64,000 nucleotides of DNA. It comes from Acheta domesticus (Eukaryota; Arthropoda; Insecta; Orthoptera; Gryllidae). Positions within the stretch are counted from its first letter, which is position 1, and each line of letters starts with the position of its first letter. The notes below the pieces were generated by a model. The model did no database searches and was not told where the DNA came from. It saw only the letters and a list, made by a program, of their open reading frames with translations. The stretch is taken from the NCBI GenBank assembly GCA_031308135.1, contig JAHLJT010009419.1, forward strand, positions 32,082,869 to 32,146,868, read 5' to 3'. This document shows positions 23,475 to 34,379 of the stretch, piece after piece. The position numbers and the translations under genes were made by a program.

Positions 23475-26210
23475 AAGATGAAGATATCGAGATTAGCAAA
23501 AGTTCCGAAGGCAATACCTCAGAATCAAAAGTAGAATTATGAAGGTTTATGAAGAATGTATATGATATTATATTTCTAGAGTGCATAATTTACATGTCCA
23601 AAGTGAAATCGTAAAGCTTTATTTTTGAAAAATAATCACCCGAAAAATACATAGGAAACATATAAAAAAGTTCTGAGCTGCTGTTTCCAAGTTTGATAGC
23701 AGAGGGTCAAAAAACAATCGTTTGGAAATCCCTAATGCGACTACGTGAAGAGGCAGAGGGAAAGGAATAAAATAAGTTAGAGATGTAAAACAATGAAAAA
23801 AATTGAATTAGTATTTCGAAAATAGTAAGGATTTTAGAAAGTGTTTTGGAAAAATAAGTCCAACGCAATGAAAATACCTATATAAATTAGGCAATTTTTA
23901 TTTTAAAAAATGGGCTCTTATTCGTTGTCATAGTGCCGTTCTCAACTCCAGACGTCCTCAAAATGATTAACAAAAGCGAAACACGAATGGGGGAACAAGG
24001 AAAGTCTGTTTTGTGGTAGGAAGGAGAGTGACACTTTTTAATTTTAAATGTCAACAATTTATTAAACATAAATTCCTTGTAAGTTACACGTCGCACAGAC
24101 TCAAGGATGTTTTATGCTAGTAAGTAGGCTGCCTCGTTGTGAACATTGTGAGGCGTCACAAAGCGTCAAATGTATGAGCTTAACAGTTTGAGAATATAAA
24201 ACCGAATCTATCCCGCTCGCAGGGTTAAGACGCGTAAAATCATATATAAAGGAGACTATGAATTTCTATAATATTATTAAATATACGTATGATGACGCTT
24301 GTTCCCTGGTAAGATGTTGCAGAGCACTTTTAACCATACAAAATGCGGTTCACTATCTTTTAAAATAAAGTGATTCTGGAGCTTCTCGAGAAAAGTGTGT
24401 AGTGAGTACCAGGTAATGAAATGCAACTAAAACAAACACCTGCGGGAAGTAGCGAGGCTTCTGCAAATGTGTTCCCGAAATTCGATAAGCTAGCAGAGGA
24501 AAGCCAGCACGATGAGTTGAAACCTATACTCAAATTTAGTGCTTTTTTAGTGCGTCATGAATATGCAATCAGAAAATTGGGTGCTCTGCTCTTATATTAC
24601 GTTTTCCGCTACCTTAAATTCAATCTATCAGAAACTCTCGAGACTTAATTGTTTGACAGAATGATTTCCATTCAACACGAAAATGTGTGACTCATACATT
24701 TACGAATAATAAAATTACATGAAATCAAAGATTTTGTGTTTTTGGTGATTTTTGAAAATGTCATATTTTTACGTTAATTTAAGCTAGCGGAAACTCCAAA
24801 ATACCACAAGAAATGTTTATATTTATTACTCATAAAGCACTAAATAACTACTAAATATAGATATACATTTTAACTCAATCTACCGATTCAAATCTGCCAG
24901 ATGAATGAATCTGGCCCGTAGTGCATCTCCACACGGTCTGCCACTTCACCACTGATAGAATGGTTGGAACGTAGCGGAGCGGCAAGAGGCAGTTGGAGAA
25001 GCACGGGGGGGGGAGGGTTGGGTGGCATAATTGATGCAGAGATGCCAAGAGGGTTGTTTGTCCCATGGGTTGACACCGGCGGACTCCTCGCCGCGGAACT
25101 ATTTGCAACTATTCTAGTACGACGGACGCACGCAACGAAAATTGTGACATTGCCGACGTCTTCGGCATTGCCGACGTTTTCTATGGTCACTCAACTTTGA
25201 ACTCGATTTTATCAGTACGATAATTACACTTATCACTTATATCCCTCGTGTTGTAAGCCCCTTAATTAAGATGATAGTACAGAATAATGAGCTCTACATC
25301 TTTTACCCATCTAATTCATCTTCTCATATGATTTGAATATTTCAAATATGCTACAAAGTTTCAAACATTTCGTTTCAAATATTTGTATTTTCAGCACTTT
25401 TGATGGAGTTTAAAATTTTAAAATTTTAAAATTTTAAAATCTCTTTAAACATTAAAAATCTAAATACACATTTCTTTTCTTTCCCTTAATTTTTTTATCT
25501 ATATGAAGCACACTGTTCATTGAAATAACTCTAAAAAATATTATAGTTGCAAGTAAAATCTTGAATAAAACAAAAAATTAATTTGTAATTTGAATTTTTC
25601 AATGTGTCAAGTTTCGTTTGCTGTTTTTTTCAACCTATTTATTTCTACCTATTTTTTCAACCAACTTACTTATACTTCCGTAATTTCAAACAAATATTTT
25701 CTTTCAACGCTATAACACACCAACAAGTTAACCATGACATTTTTAAACATAAGAAAAAAAGAAATGACTTCACTTCTGACGTCGATTTTCATGCCAAGAA
25801 CAGACAAAAAAACTGACATTTTCATGCAAACTTAACATCTCCTTAATTTCAAATACAAATTCACAAGACATTCCTTCAACATGTTAACACTATTGATAGG
25901 TTTACCACGAAACAAAAAAGCATCACACCAACAAATGTCTTCGTTTCGACTTCGGCCTGTTCTTTTTTTCCGTTCTCTCCCTGCTGTGCCTTTTCCAGGT
26001 CGCTGTGCTCTGAGCGTAGAACCCAACCGACAAAGGGGCCGCGAGACAATTGCGCGTCGGGCGAGCGTGAAATGAAAGCGACGACACTTCTCCGACATTC
26101 CAGAACAATAATTCACTCGAAACATTTTAATTTTAATTTCAATGCTAAAAGGTCATTGCTGCGCAAATTTAATTAAAAAGACGCGACGCATTTTAAGTTT
26201 CCCTCCGCCG
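23475..26210. other. No gene seen; 8-bp A/T repeat at 25411-25440
   Basis: AT-rich DNA. A perfect run of alternating AAAA/TTTT blocks occupies 25411-25440. The 75-codon frame at 24421-24648 and the frames at 24.9-25.2 and 25.8-26.1 kb have no recognisable domain. Confidence 0.45.
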
Positions 26211-26490
26211 CAAAAATGAATCGGAGCCCCACATCGCGCCGCACCGCACTACTCCGCGCCGCGCCCTACACCCCCCCCTGCCACATCCCGCCACGCTCCG
26301 ACAACCCCGCCACACCCCGCCGCGCTCCAGAACATCCTGGCACACTCCGCCACACCCCCGTCACCCCCCCACAGCCTCGTCATACACCGATTTGCTCCTC
26401 CACGCTACGTCCAGCCTTGATCCACACCGTCACGATTCGCCCCGCCCCGTCACGTCCCGCCACACCCTGCCCAGCCCTGCCCCACCCAGT

Positions 26491-26930
26491 CCCGCCACGC
26501 CCCGCCACGACTTGCCACGACCCACCATCATCCGCCACGACCCGCCACGACCCGCCACGACCCGCCACGACCCGCCACGACCCGCCACGACCCGCCACGA
26601 CCCGCCACGAACGGCCACGACCCGCCACGACCCGCCACGACCCGCCACGACCCGCCACGACCCGCCACGATCCGCCACGACCCGCCACGACCCGCCACGA
26701 CCCGCCACGACCCGCCACGACCCGCCACGACCCGCCACGAACGGCCACGACCCGCCACGACCCGCCACGACCCGCCACGACCCGCCACGACCCGCCACGA
26801 CCCGCCACGACCCGCCACGACCCGCCACGACCCGCCACGATCCGCCACGACCTGCCACGACCTGCCACAACCTGCCACGACCTGCCACGACGTGCCACAC
26901 CACGCCAAACCTCGCCACGCCACAACGCTC
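26491..26930. repeat. 10-bp minisatellite, about 40 copies
   Basis: CCCGCCACGA repeats in perfect 10-bp register from 26501 to about 26900, preceded by looser CCGCCACGCC-type words from about 26230. Variant units AACGGCCACGA-like sit near 26611 and 26731, exactly 120 bp apart. TCCGCCACGA variants occur at 26531, 26671 and 26841. This suggests block duplication of groups of units. Long frames in all three plus and all three minus phases (PATTRHDPPR and GSWRVVAGRG type) are repeat artefacts. Confidence 0.95.
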
Positions 26931-27079
26931 TACTCCGCGTCCCGCCACACCGCGCAGCGCAACTCAAGCTTCAGCCCCCGCTGCGCCGCGCAGGCAACGA
27001 CGCAGCGATGCAAAAGGCTGCTGCGAAGCGGCGACGGGTGGAAACCTAGCGAAGAAATCCGCCTCCGCGGTGGAAAATA

Positions 27080-29260
27080 AATTCTGCAAGCAGGCGCGCA
27101 TAAACGAAAAAAGAAGGTAATGGCTTCGTATTTACGGAGAAAATACATACGGACTTTACAAAACTATTACCTGTATACGTTGTTGTGGATGGAAATAAAA
27201 TGCGGTTAGTCATTCGTAATCTTCCTAAATACTGAATTTGTAGTTTAATTTCCGCTTGATATTTTTTCTTGCTTATTAACTATGGCTTATTTATTTTATT
27301 TTTACATTGTTTAACAAAATTGAAAAGTTTCATGTTATGGGGAAAATAATATGATTATGTTTTCTGGGGTGCTGAACACAAAATCTATACTCTACAGGAT
27401 TCGTTAGCTCTTCTTTCCAAGAAAGCAACACTTAATATTGTAAATATAAGTTTCAATGCAATATCAACGATATGTTTTAAGAAATTTAATACAATGTGAG
27501 TTTTCTGGCGCCACTAGACCTTATCATATTATTCCATAACCAAAATTCCTTGGTGTAGTGCTCCCAATCCTGTACTCAGGGTCTTAAAGAAATAACTGTA
27601 GCTGGGAATGTAAAAAGCTTCTATTTAAAGACACACAACACGTCATCTGTTAGTATGGGCCTATAAAATCCTCATGATCTTTGAAATTATCAGCTTTTGT
27701 AATATCCCAGCAAATGATTCAATACCGTTTTGGTATTTCCTTATCAATGCATCTAATGGTTTTCAAACAGTTTTTTTATTTCAGAACTCATGACGCATGC
27801 CTACTTTAACATTTTCGAAAATGAGCTCGTGAAATTGCTGAAGCAAATAAATGAATGCAAAAACCTCATCCCTCTAAAGCTTTCACAAAATGCTTGAGCA
27901 ATACTCTGGAAACCTCCAGCTTGAGATATTGGGGTGGAACAGAATTTTACTTGGCTTTCTTATAAAATGCCATATTTTTAATTAATGCGGTATTAATTTT
28001 GGGATAAACATTTTCTTGCACACTCAGTGTTCTGGTGCGGCGGCGATCTAACTGGCAGAGGAAATAGGTTTTAGTTTATTTCTTTATTTCTTGGACGAAA
28101 TGTCATTTTCACAGAATAATGTAGAATTGAAAATTTAAGTCTGTATACGGAAAACTAAAAATAATAAAATTAGGCAATCTTCATGCTAACCTTGAAATGT
28201 TTTCTTAGATTTAGGAAGTTCTGATTCTCTAATTCATTTAGTTCGCCTTGTGTTGTCTTTTGATTGAAGGTGTCTCTGATTGAACGTTGTCTGCATATTT
28301 TGATGACTGCTATTTTTTGTTGTTAAAAGTACCACCGTTAATTTCATCTGTGTCAGAGCCTTCATAAAATATTTTCAGAAGTTCATAAAACAGAAAGCCT
28401 TTAACATGAGATACTGGCCGAATTGCAGTGGAAATAGTAGAAAATAAGAATATAAGTGGTTACTTAGGTTCTTTCCAAGTCACTGGCACTGCGAACTGTA
28501 TATGTCGTTTTATATTCGCCAGCGTACTGAGTTTCGACAAAGACATTATTCTCCCGACTGGGTGACTATGTTTAATGGAAAACTTCGTATTCTGAGAAGA
28601 GAACATAAGTTTAATGTGAAACCTAGAGCAAAATTTTAATGTTATTTTAGAATGTAGAGATCACGAGTTGGTAAAAATTAGCTACACTCATTTCCGTAAT
28701 TTTGTGTTAAACAATTTAAGTAGTGTTATTCAACAATTGAAGTTCTTGGAGAAATATAATAATAATAATAATAATAATAACAACAAAACCATTGATCCCA
28801 ATGTTGGGCATGGCCTCCCATATAAATATAGCGGTGGCTCAAAATGTGAGCTAGTCTTGGAGAGCGTTTATTCAAAGCGAATTGTCCATTGTCTATATTA
28901 TTGACCCCTGTTCACTTTATTCACTGACCGTATTGTTGTTGTCCACTGTCCATGTAACTGGGCACAGGTCATATTATTGTCCATTAATTATTTACTGAGT
29001 ACTGATTATACTATCATCACCAACCCCTGTTCACTAGTTGAGCACACTCCTGATCATTATTGATCGTTGAACTCACTATAATTGTCGCACCTACTATCTT
29101 TATTATGTGTGAGAAAATAACATGCTATGCCACTATACGTAAGTTTTCAGAAAAAGGCAAGTAAAGGCTTAGACATTTCTTTCCACATATAGGGATAAGG
29201 AACATTCATTTATGAATTACACTGCCATTTTGACACGAAATATTGAAATGATCTCAACCG
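27080..29260. other. AT-rich stretch, no gene seen; (AAT)n at 28755-28780
   Basis: About 2.2 kb without a recognisable gene. An (AAT)n run lies at 28755-28780. AAT tracts of this kind often tail non-LTR elements, but I could not read a coding relic next to this one. Confidence 0.45.
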
Positions 29261-29270
29261 TTTTCAATGA

Positions 29271-29904
29271 AAACTAGCTCAAAATTCCGCATTTTCAGAA
29301 TCGCTTAAACGTCATTTTCTTAAAAATGGCTCCAATTTTTTTCTTCAAACTTTTCAAACGGCTTATTGCTTATTGCAGTCTTTAATATGACGTAAATTTC
29401 ACTTTGGGTTATTTTTCAGTTGTTTCAATTATTACACAAATGTAATTTTTTTGAAAGATCGCTCACACCGTTAAAATGCATGTTTCTCACAATTTGTAAA
29501 CACTATTGTATTTGTGAGTTAAAGTGCTTGAAACTACTTTAAATAACAAATAACGGTAATAATAAATAAAGTTATTCAAAAACACAAAAGATTCCTGGGA
29601 AAAAGAGCTTTAAATTTCGCATTACAGTAGCGCTGAAACGCCATTCTCTTAAAATGGGCTCCAAATTTTTAAAAGAAAATTGCCTTTTAGAACGAGGTTT
29701 TAATGTTCTTTAATATTCCTAAAATAATATTTTCGATCTACTATTAAGAAACCGAAAAATTAAGAACATGTTTAAAAAAGTAATTTGGGCGGCGATAGAT
29801 GGCGGCTGGAGAGAGTATATTGGCAAGTCCAAATTGTTAGCCGAGACCAAAGGAATTAGAATACTAATAGGGGAGTGTCTGTGCCATTCTGTAGCACCAC
29901 TAGT
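29271..29904 (-). repeat. Dispersed repeat, inverted partner of 39495-39798, with internal duplication
   Basis: The stretch 29604-29904 is a diverged reverse complement of 39495-39798. The sharpest shared block is GTGCTACAGAATGGCACAGA read on the minus strand here and on the plus strand there. Internally, 29271-29368 resembles 29599-29697 (shared AACGYCATTYTCTTAAAA and GGCTCCAA blocks), an offset of about 328 bp, so this copy is tandemly duplicated. No coding capacity is visible; a non-autonomous transposon or retroelement tail would fit. Confidence 0.75.
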
Positions 29905-29909
29905 TCATA

Positions 29910-30660
29910 AATCGTATTCACCTTTTTTATGACATTCATATCTTTTGACAAAAAAAAATTACAATCGCAGAAGCTCTTGTACAAAATGAGTTTTACTTTT
30001 GTGGCTGTTTCACACGAAATAATGAAACAAAACACCAGTGCAACGCGAATGCAGAACCATCACGAGAAAGGTAACGTCTAGTCGTAACAGGTTGAGAGAG
30101 AAACGCAGCAATGAAAGCTAGTGATGTTCGCCTTTTGTAATCTCCTTTGATGATACACGGAGAACGATTTACGACGATATAATAGCTTTACAATTAGAAT
30201 CTCCGTAGAGGGCTTTAAGGTATTCAAGGTGTGTCTGGTGCAGCTGACTTACATGAAATCAACAAATCAGTGTAATTATAATACAAACTAGTTAGCCATT
30301 GTAGGAAATTTCCAAATTAACATTCATTTATGTTATTACAGAGAACGATGTATTTCATTGATTAAAATTCCAACTAATACAAAATCATATCATAAATTTG
30401 GGTTAAGAAAGACAAAATATTCCAAGAACTAGGACGAATGTTTTAGGCGTGACCCTAATTTTCAATTGCGTAATTAATGAATTATACTCAGAAAATGTAG
30501 TTTTTTTTCATGCGTTCAAATTCACTTTAAAAAGAATATTTGTATTGCATATTTTGTCGAAATTTTTTTTTCTATTGTCCCAAGTTTTTTGCAAACCTTC
30601 TATTACTCAGATTGTGGTGGTTTAATGTTAATTGTGCATTTTTCTTAAGTTTTAATAGTA

Positions 30661-30709
<49 letters not shown>

Positions 30710-30975
30710 GTTAATTTCTTACGCTGTGTCTTTTACATTCCCATATATGTATGGATATACGATGTATATACGTATTATAGGGAACGTTATATAATGCTGC
30801 GAATAAAAAAACAGCGGATTTTCGACATTCATTTTCAACTCCTATTACATGGCCCTGGTAACGAAAAAGCGGATAAAACCAGTTGCTAAATTTAGAAAAA
30901 AATCCTCTAACACGAGGTGCAGCCCTAATCCACGTTTTATGGCTTCTTAATACCGAAAAGTCGATTGACGGCAAA
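29910..30975. other. No gene seen; (TAA)n at 30661-30708
   Basis: AT-rich sequence with a 48-bp uninterrupted (TAA)n microsatellite at 30661-30708. Nothing coding recognised. Confidence 0.5.
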
Positions 30976-30979
30976 ACGT

Positions 30980-31370
30980 CTGTCCGTCTGTCTGTGTATC
31001 AACAACGCTGACGACTAAACCGTTCAGCCGATTTTCTCCAAAATTGATATTCCCCAATCGATCTGACCGATCTCGTAGCCCCTTGAATTTAAAAACGATA
31101 TTTTAAATTTTCGGGGGTACTTTACATGAAACCCCTGGAACAATTACAAAATTTAAAAAAAGTGACGCAAACAATTTTCATTAAATTTTGTTGTTGGATA
31201 GTTGGAAGGTTGTTTAAGAAAACAACGCAGGTCTTGTGTTGGTTGAAAACTCTGATTTTTCGAAAATTGTAGATATTCAATTTTTTTCGGCGTCTTCCTA
31301 CAACTACAATTTTGAAGATACAATTTTTTTAATGAAATATATTCATAAAAAAACAGATATTCAAACAGAT
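30980..31370 (+). repeat. Probable dispersed repeat fragment
   Basis: Begins CTGTCCGTCTGTCTGTGTAT and continues through GACTAAACCGTTCAGCCGATT, a word order that recurs in transposon-derived repeats of many insects (GTCTGTCTGT run followed by AACCGATTT). The family is not assigned, and only a distant resemblance exists elsewhere in the window (14590-14720). Confidence 0.35.
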
Positions 31371-31378
31371 ATTGGATG

Positions 31379-31466
31379 TCTTGTCACCGTCGGGTCTGGA
31401 ACATAGAAACTCCCGGTCAAAGGCACTGCATTGTTATCAGTTGGTGCTCTGAGCCACCCTCTCCTT
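31379..31466 (-). repeat. tRNA-like SINE head without its body (copy E)
   Basis: On the minus strand this matches the tRNA-like head of the SINE family (GCAGTGCCTTTGACCGGGAG, then a B-box-like GTTCCAGACCC and CGACGGTGACAAG). Similarity stops a few bases past the head, where the ~430-bp body of copies A-C should follow. It is either a truncated copy or a different tRNA-derived element. It shares orientation with the other copies. Confidence 0.5.
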
Positions 31467-31590
31467 CTCCTTTACGGGACGTTTAAGCTAACTACAAACA
31501 AAAATCCAAAATGAAGTCGTTGGCTTCCGCGGCCGGAGTCATGTGGATGATCTTGGATGTCTGGGTGACGCCGCGTCGAAGGCTGAGTTG

Positions 31591-31626
31591 CCGACGTTTC
31601 GACCATCTTATCGTGGACTTTCTGAG
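31591..31626 (-). ncRNA. Hammerhead-like core motif, left arm (degenerate)
   Basis: On the minus strand the left arm reads CTCAGAA at 31626-31620 (damaged CUGANGA), then a stem GTCCA/TGGTC with one mismatch, then intact GAAAC at 31600-31596 and GTCGG. The defects differ from those in the right arm, so the two arms together imply an ancestral CTGAGGA...GAAAC arrangement. Activity is not expected from either present-day copy. Confidence 0.25.
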
Positions 31627-31655
31627 GGCTGGGATGCCACCACAGCATCCCAGCC

Positions 31656-31691
31656 CTGAGGAAGACCACGATAAGATGGTCGAGACGTCGG
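31656..31691 (+). ncRNA. Hammerhead-like core motif, right arm (degenerate)
   Basis: CTGAGGA (31656-31662) resembles the CUGANGA box. GACCA (31664-31668) can pair with TGGTC (31677-31681) as stem II. GAGAC (31682-31686) stands where GAAAC is expected. An extra A lies between the first box and the stem, and the GAAA box carries one substitution, so this copy is unlikely to self-cleave. Known family fact: Penelope-like elements often carry hammerhead ribozymes. Confidence 0.25.
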
Positions 31692-31819
31692 CAACTCAGC
31701 CTTCGACGCGGCGTCACCCGGACAGCCAAGATCATCCAAAAATCCAAAATGTTGGTAGGAATCTAAACGTTTCACAAAAGCAACAACGCATTGGTTCCTT
31801 CTCTAGGTTCGTGCCGGAG

Positions 31820-32010
31820 AGCCGCCCAGGGCGTTGAGCCCGCCGTGCTGTTGACGCTTGCCGCGCCGCGTCGCCCCCCGCGCCCTTTGTGGCGGTGCCG
31901 CGTGCGGTGCAGCGCCGGGAGGGGCCAATTAATAGCAAACGACGGCGCCGCGGGCTGCTGGCGGGCGCCGCGAGGCAACTGGGGACAGTGGAGGGCAGTG
32001 GAGACAGGGA
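31820..32010. other. GC-rich patch
   Basis: Short CpG-dense, non-repetitive stretch with open frames on both strands and no recognisable domain. Confidence 0.35.
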
Positions 32011-32289
32011 AGGCTACGGGGGGTTAGATGAGACGAATGAAAGTGTTGCCTGTGAGTGCACGAAAGCGTGTTTTGATGGCGAGAATGAAAGAATAGCAAA
32101 AGTGAGTTGATGTCTTAGCCTCAGGAAAGGCAATGTTGTTAAAAATATCTATAACATCTCTGATTTGAAGTTTACATATCCAGAATAGAAAGAAGCGGAA
32201 ATAATAAATATGGAGTATAAATGTAGAATTATTATTATTCCACTACATTACAACTAAAGATGTTATGAGTCGGCTGATTATAAAATCTA

Positions 32290-32600
32290 CTCCAGGTTGC
32301 AACAAGCTACCTAAGAAGCAGATCTAGGAACTGTCAGTGCCTCTACAATACTTTGCAAAAAATGTGGGCTGTTCCATATAAAGCCATTTCTTGCACTTCC
32401 AGTCTTTTGTTTTACCTGGGAGTTTAGCCAAGTTCTTACACAAATTTGCGGAACAAATCCCAGAGCTCCGATGACTAACACTCCTGTGCTTTTACGCCCC
32501 ACATTCGGCTGATCTCGATTTCCAAACTCTTGTATTTAAAACGTTTCTCTGCCTCTTTGGTAACGACGTTTTGATTGCAAGGTACAGCCACATCGACAAG
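32290..32600 (-). pseudogene. C-terminal relic of a reverse-transcriptase retroelement
   Basis: On the minus strand the frame from 32600 reads LVDVAVPCNQNVVTKE, then EAEKRFKYKSLEIEISRMW, and after a frameshift near 32500 continues as VLVIGALGFVPQ and FLQSIVEALTVP to a stop at 32311. The order D-AVP...KE-EK--KY--L--E---MW...V-GALG-V...LQ is the signature of the C-terminal tail of a widespread class of reverse-transcriptase-encoding elements, in which a final block with GTA.ILR usually follows; here that block is degraded. The relic is cut off by an (ATT)n tract at 32602-32652, and a short (AAT)n-like 3' tail lies near 32228-32241. The catalytic domain is absent and the clade is not assigned. 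Confidence 0.7.
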
Positions 32601-32601
32601 G

Positions 32602-32652
<51 letters not shown>
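32602..32652. repeat. (ATT)n microsatellite
   Basis: About 17 uninterrupted ATT units directly adjoining the retroelement relic. Confidence 0.97.
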
Positions 32653-32659
32653 TATCGGC

Positions 32660-34375
32660 TATTTCTGTCCACGATACACGATTAACGTGTGTAATTATGG
32701 AGGTCAGCTTCTCAGATGCATCCCGCGGTAAGACAAGATAATTACGCTTTGAATTGTGAATTATAGGTGATAGAATGATGAGGAATGAAGGAACAATCAC
32801 AAATACGACCATACCTATGCAGGACTCAAACTTCCAGCCTCCTCGGTTTAGGCGACAGCTGTCGCAACCGTCTGTGTCACGGGCTCTGCTTCCATTGATT
32901 ATTATTTACGATTTATTTTATTATTATATATTATTTCTATATTTTTCGTGTATTATAGGAGATTCTGGAGATATACTTGGGACATATACACGAAATATTT
33001 CCACATCCAGAACAGACGGCACTGAAGAGGACAAGAAAATATTCTGTCCGACATTTCTTCAAGATCACGAAGATTTTTCACCTTCAAAATCACCTAAATT
33101 TTTCGAAACGCAAGGTCGTTTCTCGTAAAGCAACGGAACGCAAAGGCTGTAAATTGGAATTCGCGAGGCCCAGAATTAAAGCCTCCTTTGAAAAACAACG
33201 TTCGAATTGTTAGGCAAGTCCTGTCTAAAGCCTAAGGTACCTACAAACGCGCCACAGAACTCTCCAATTCAGTGCTGAAATAATTGATAATAATTTAATG
33301 GAAACAGATCGAAGTAATAACTTTTAAGTGAAAAAGTGTGTTTCTAATTTTACATAATTAATTCTTTCGATGAAAACATCTTCATAAAGAATAAGACAAA
33401 ATTGATTTATAAAATGCAATAAAAATTTAATTCAGTTTCACTAAACACAAAATAAAAATTGTCCCAATATTCTACACTTGAAGGATGTACACGACAAGCA
33501 ACTCTTAATTTAATACACCACAAGGTGGTAGTTATTCACCACCGCTAGCAGTTACCACAAGAAATCAGTCACTAAAGTATTTCTATAAAGACGTGAATAT
33601 GTATGTTTAATAAAATACTAGATCTTATAATGAAGAAACCAAGATGTTCAACCTAAACGAACTTTTCACCAGCACTCACAAACGACTTGTTTTTCGCGGA
33701 ATGAAAAAGAGGACGCACCTGAAGTCGGGAAAGAGACAAGACTAGCCCAGATGCAGTCGGAGGACAGCCATGTTCCCGTGAAGAGCGGAGTGGTGTTCGA
33801 GAACCCCCCCCTCCCACCGCGACTCGACTCGACTCGCGTCAGCCGGACGCGGCGTCGGGCACCAAGTGGGTCACGAGACACAAAGGCCCTCCCCGCGCAG
33901 TAAGGAATTCCCCTCGCGCTCCGACAGAATTATGGGCGGGAGGGGGAAAGGGCCAACTGTCTTCTTTATAACTGTTCATCAGTCACAATAAAGGCGCAGT
34001 GTATGCACTACATTCCGATAGCGATCTTCAGATTGCTGTCTTGTGGAATAATAAAAAACGGAATGAGACCCCAATCGGTATTTTATCTAAAATTTACGGT
34101 TTCCAACCGGAGCATAAAACCTGCCTTATTTACAAACCGCGTCCCTTTTGTGACCAAGCAAATATGCTACATATTCTTCTTCTTAGAATAAGGTGTCATT
34201 TACAAGCGTTTGTGCAGAGTTCAGTCAAATTCGACAAATAAATGCAATTAAGGTAAGTGTCATTATTGTATGACAACTGAAGTTTTCAATTGCATTTATT
34301 GCGAAAAAATAAGCATATAACACGACTTTATATATTGGTTCGTAAATATTCAGTTGTAATAAGATATGATTTTGG
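32660..34375. other. No gene seen; small GC patch near 33760-33900
   Basis: Mostly AT-rich. A GC patch at 33760-33900 includes a GACTC repeat (33824-33838). The 117-codon plus frame at 32775-33128 has no recognisable domain. CACCACAAGGTGGTAGTTATTCACCACC near 33510-33541 holds a short imperfect inverted repeat. Confidence 0.45.
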
Positions 34376-34379
34376 AAAT

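Larger units (their letters stand above)
31500..31751. mobile_element. Foldback element, Penelope-like in character
   Basis: Two 95-bp arms, 31544-31637 and 31645-31738, are reverse complements with about six mismatches and no gaps around the 7-nt centre CACCACA. The direct repeat AAAAATCCAAAATG occurs at 31500-31513 and 31738-31751, so the insertion carries a 14-nt target-site duplication. The left side has about 30 bp (31514-31543) with no partner on the right. Each arm holds the block GGTCGARACGTCGGC preceded by an imperfect CTGAGGAAGACCA, which resembles conserved termini of Penelope-like elements. What is seen is the foldback and the duplication. The family is inferred. No reverse transcriptase is present. 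Confidence 0.6.

Noticed and set aside
26216..27120. Frames of 131-277 codons on both strands
   Set aside because: Translations of the 10-bp array; a Trp/Arg/Val-rich minus product and a Pro/Thr/His plus product arise from the same repeat.
31472..31837. Frames of 91 and 108 codons opposite each other
   Set aside because: Both are produced by the foldback arms, so the two strands share peptide segments.
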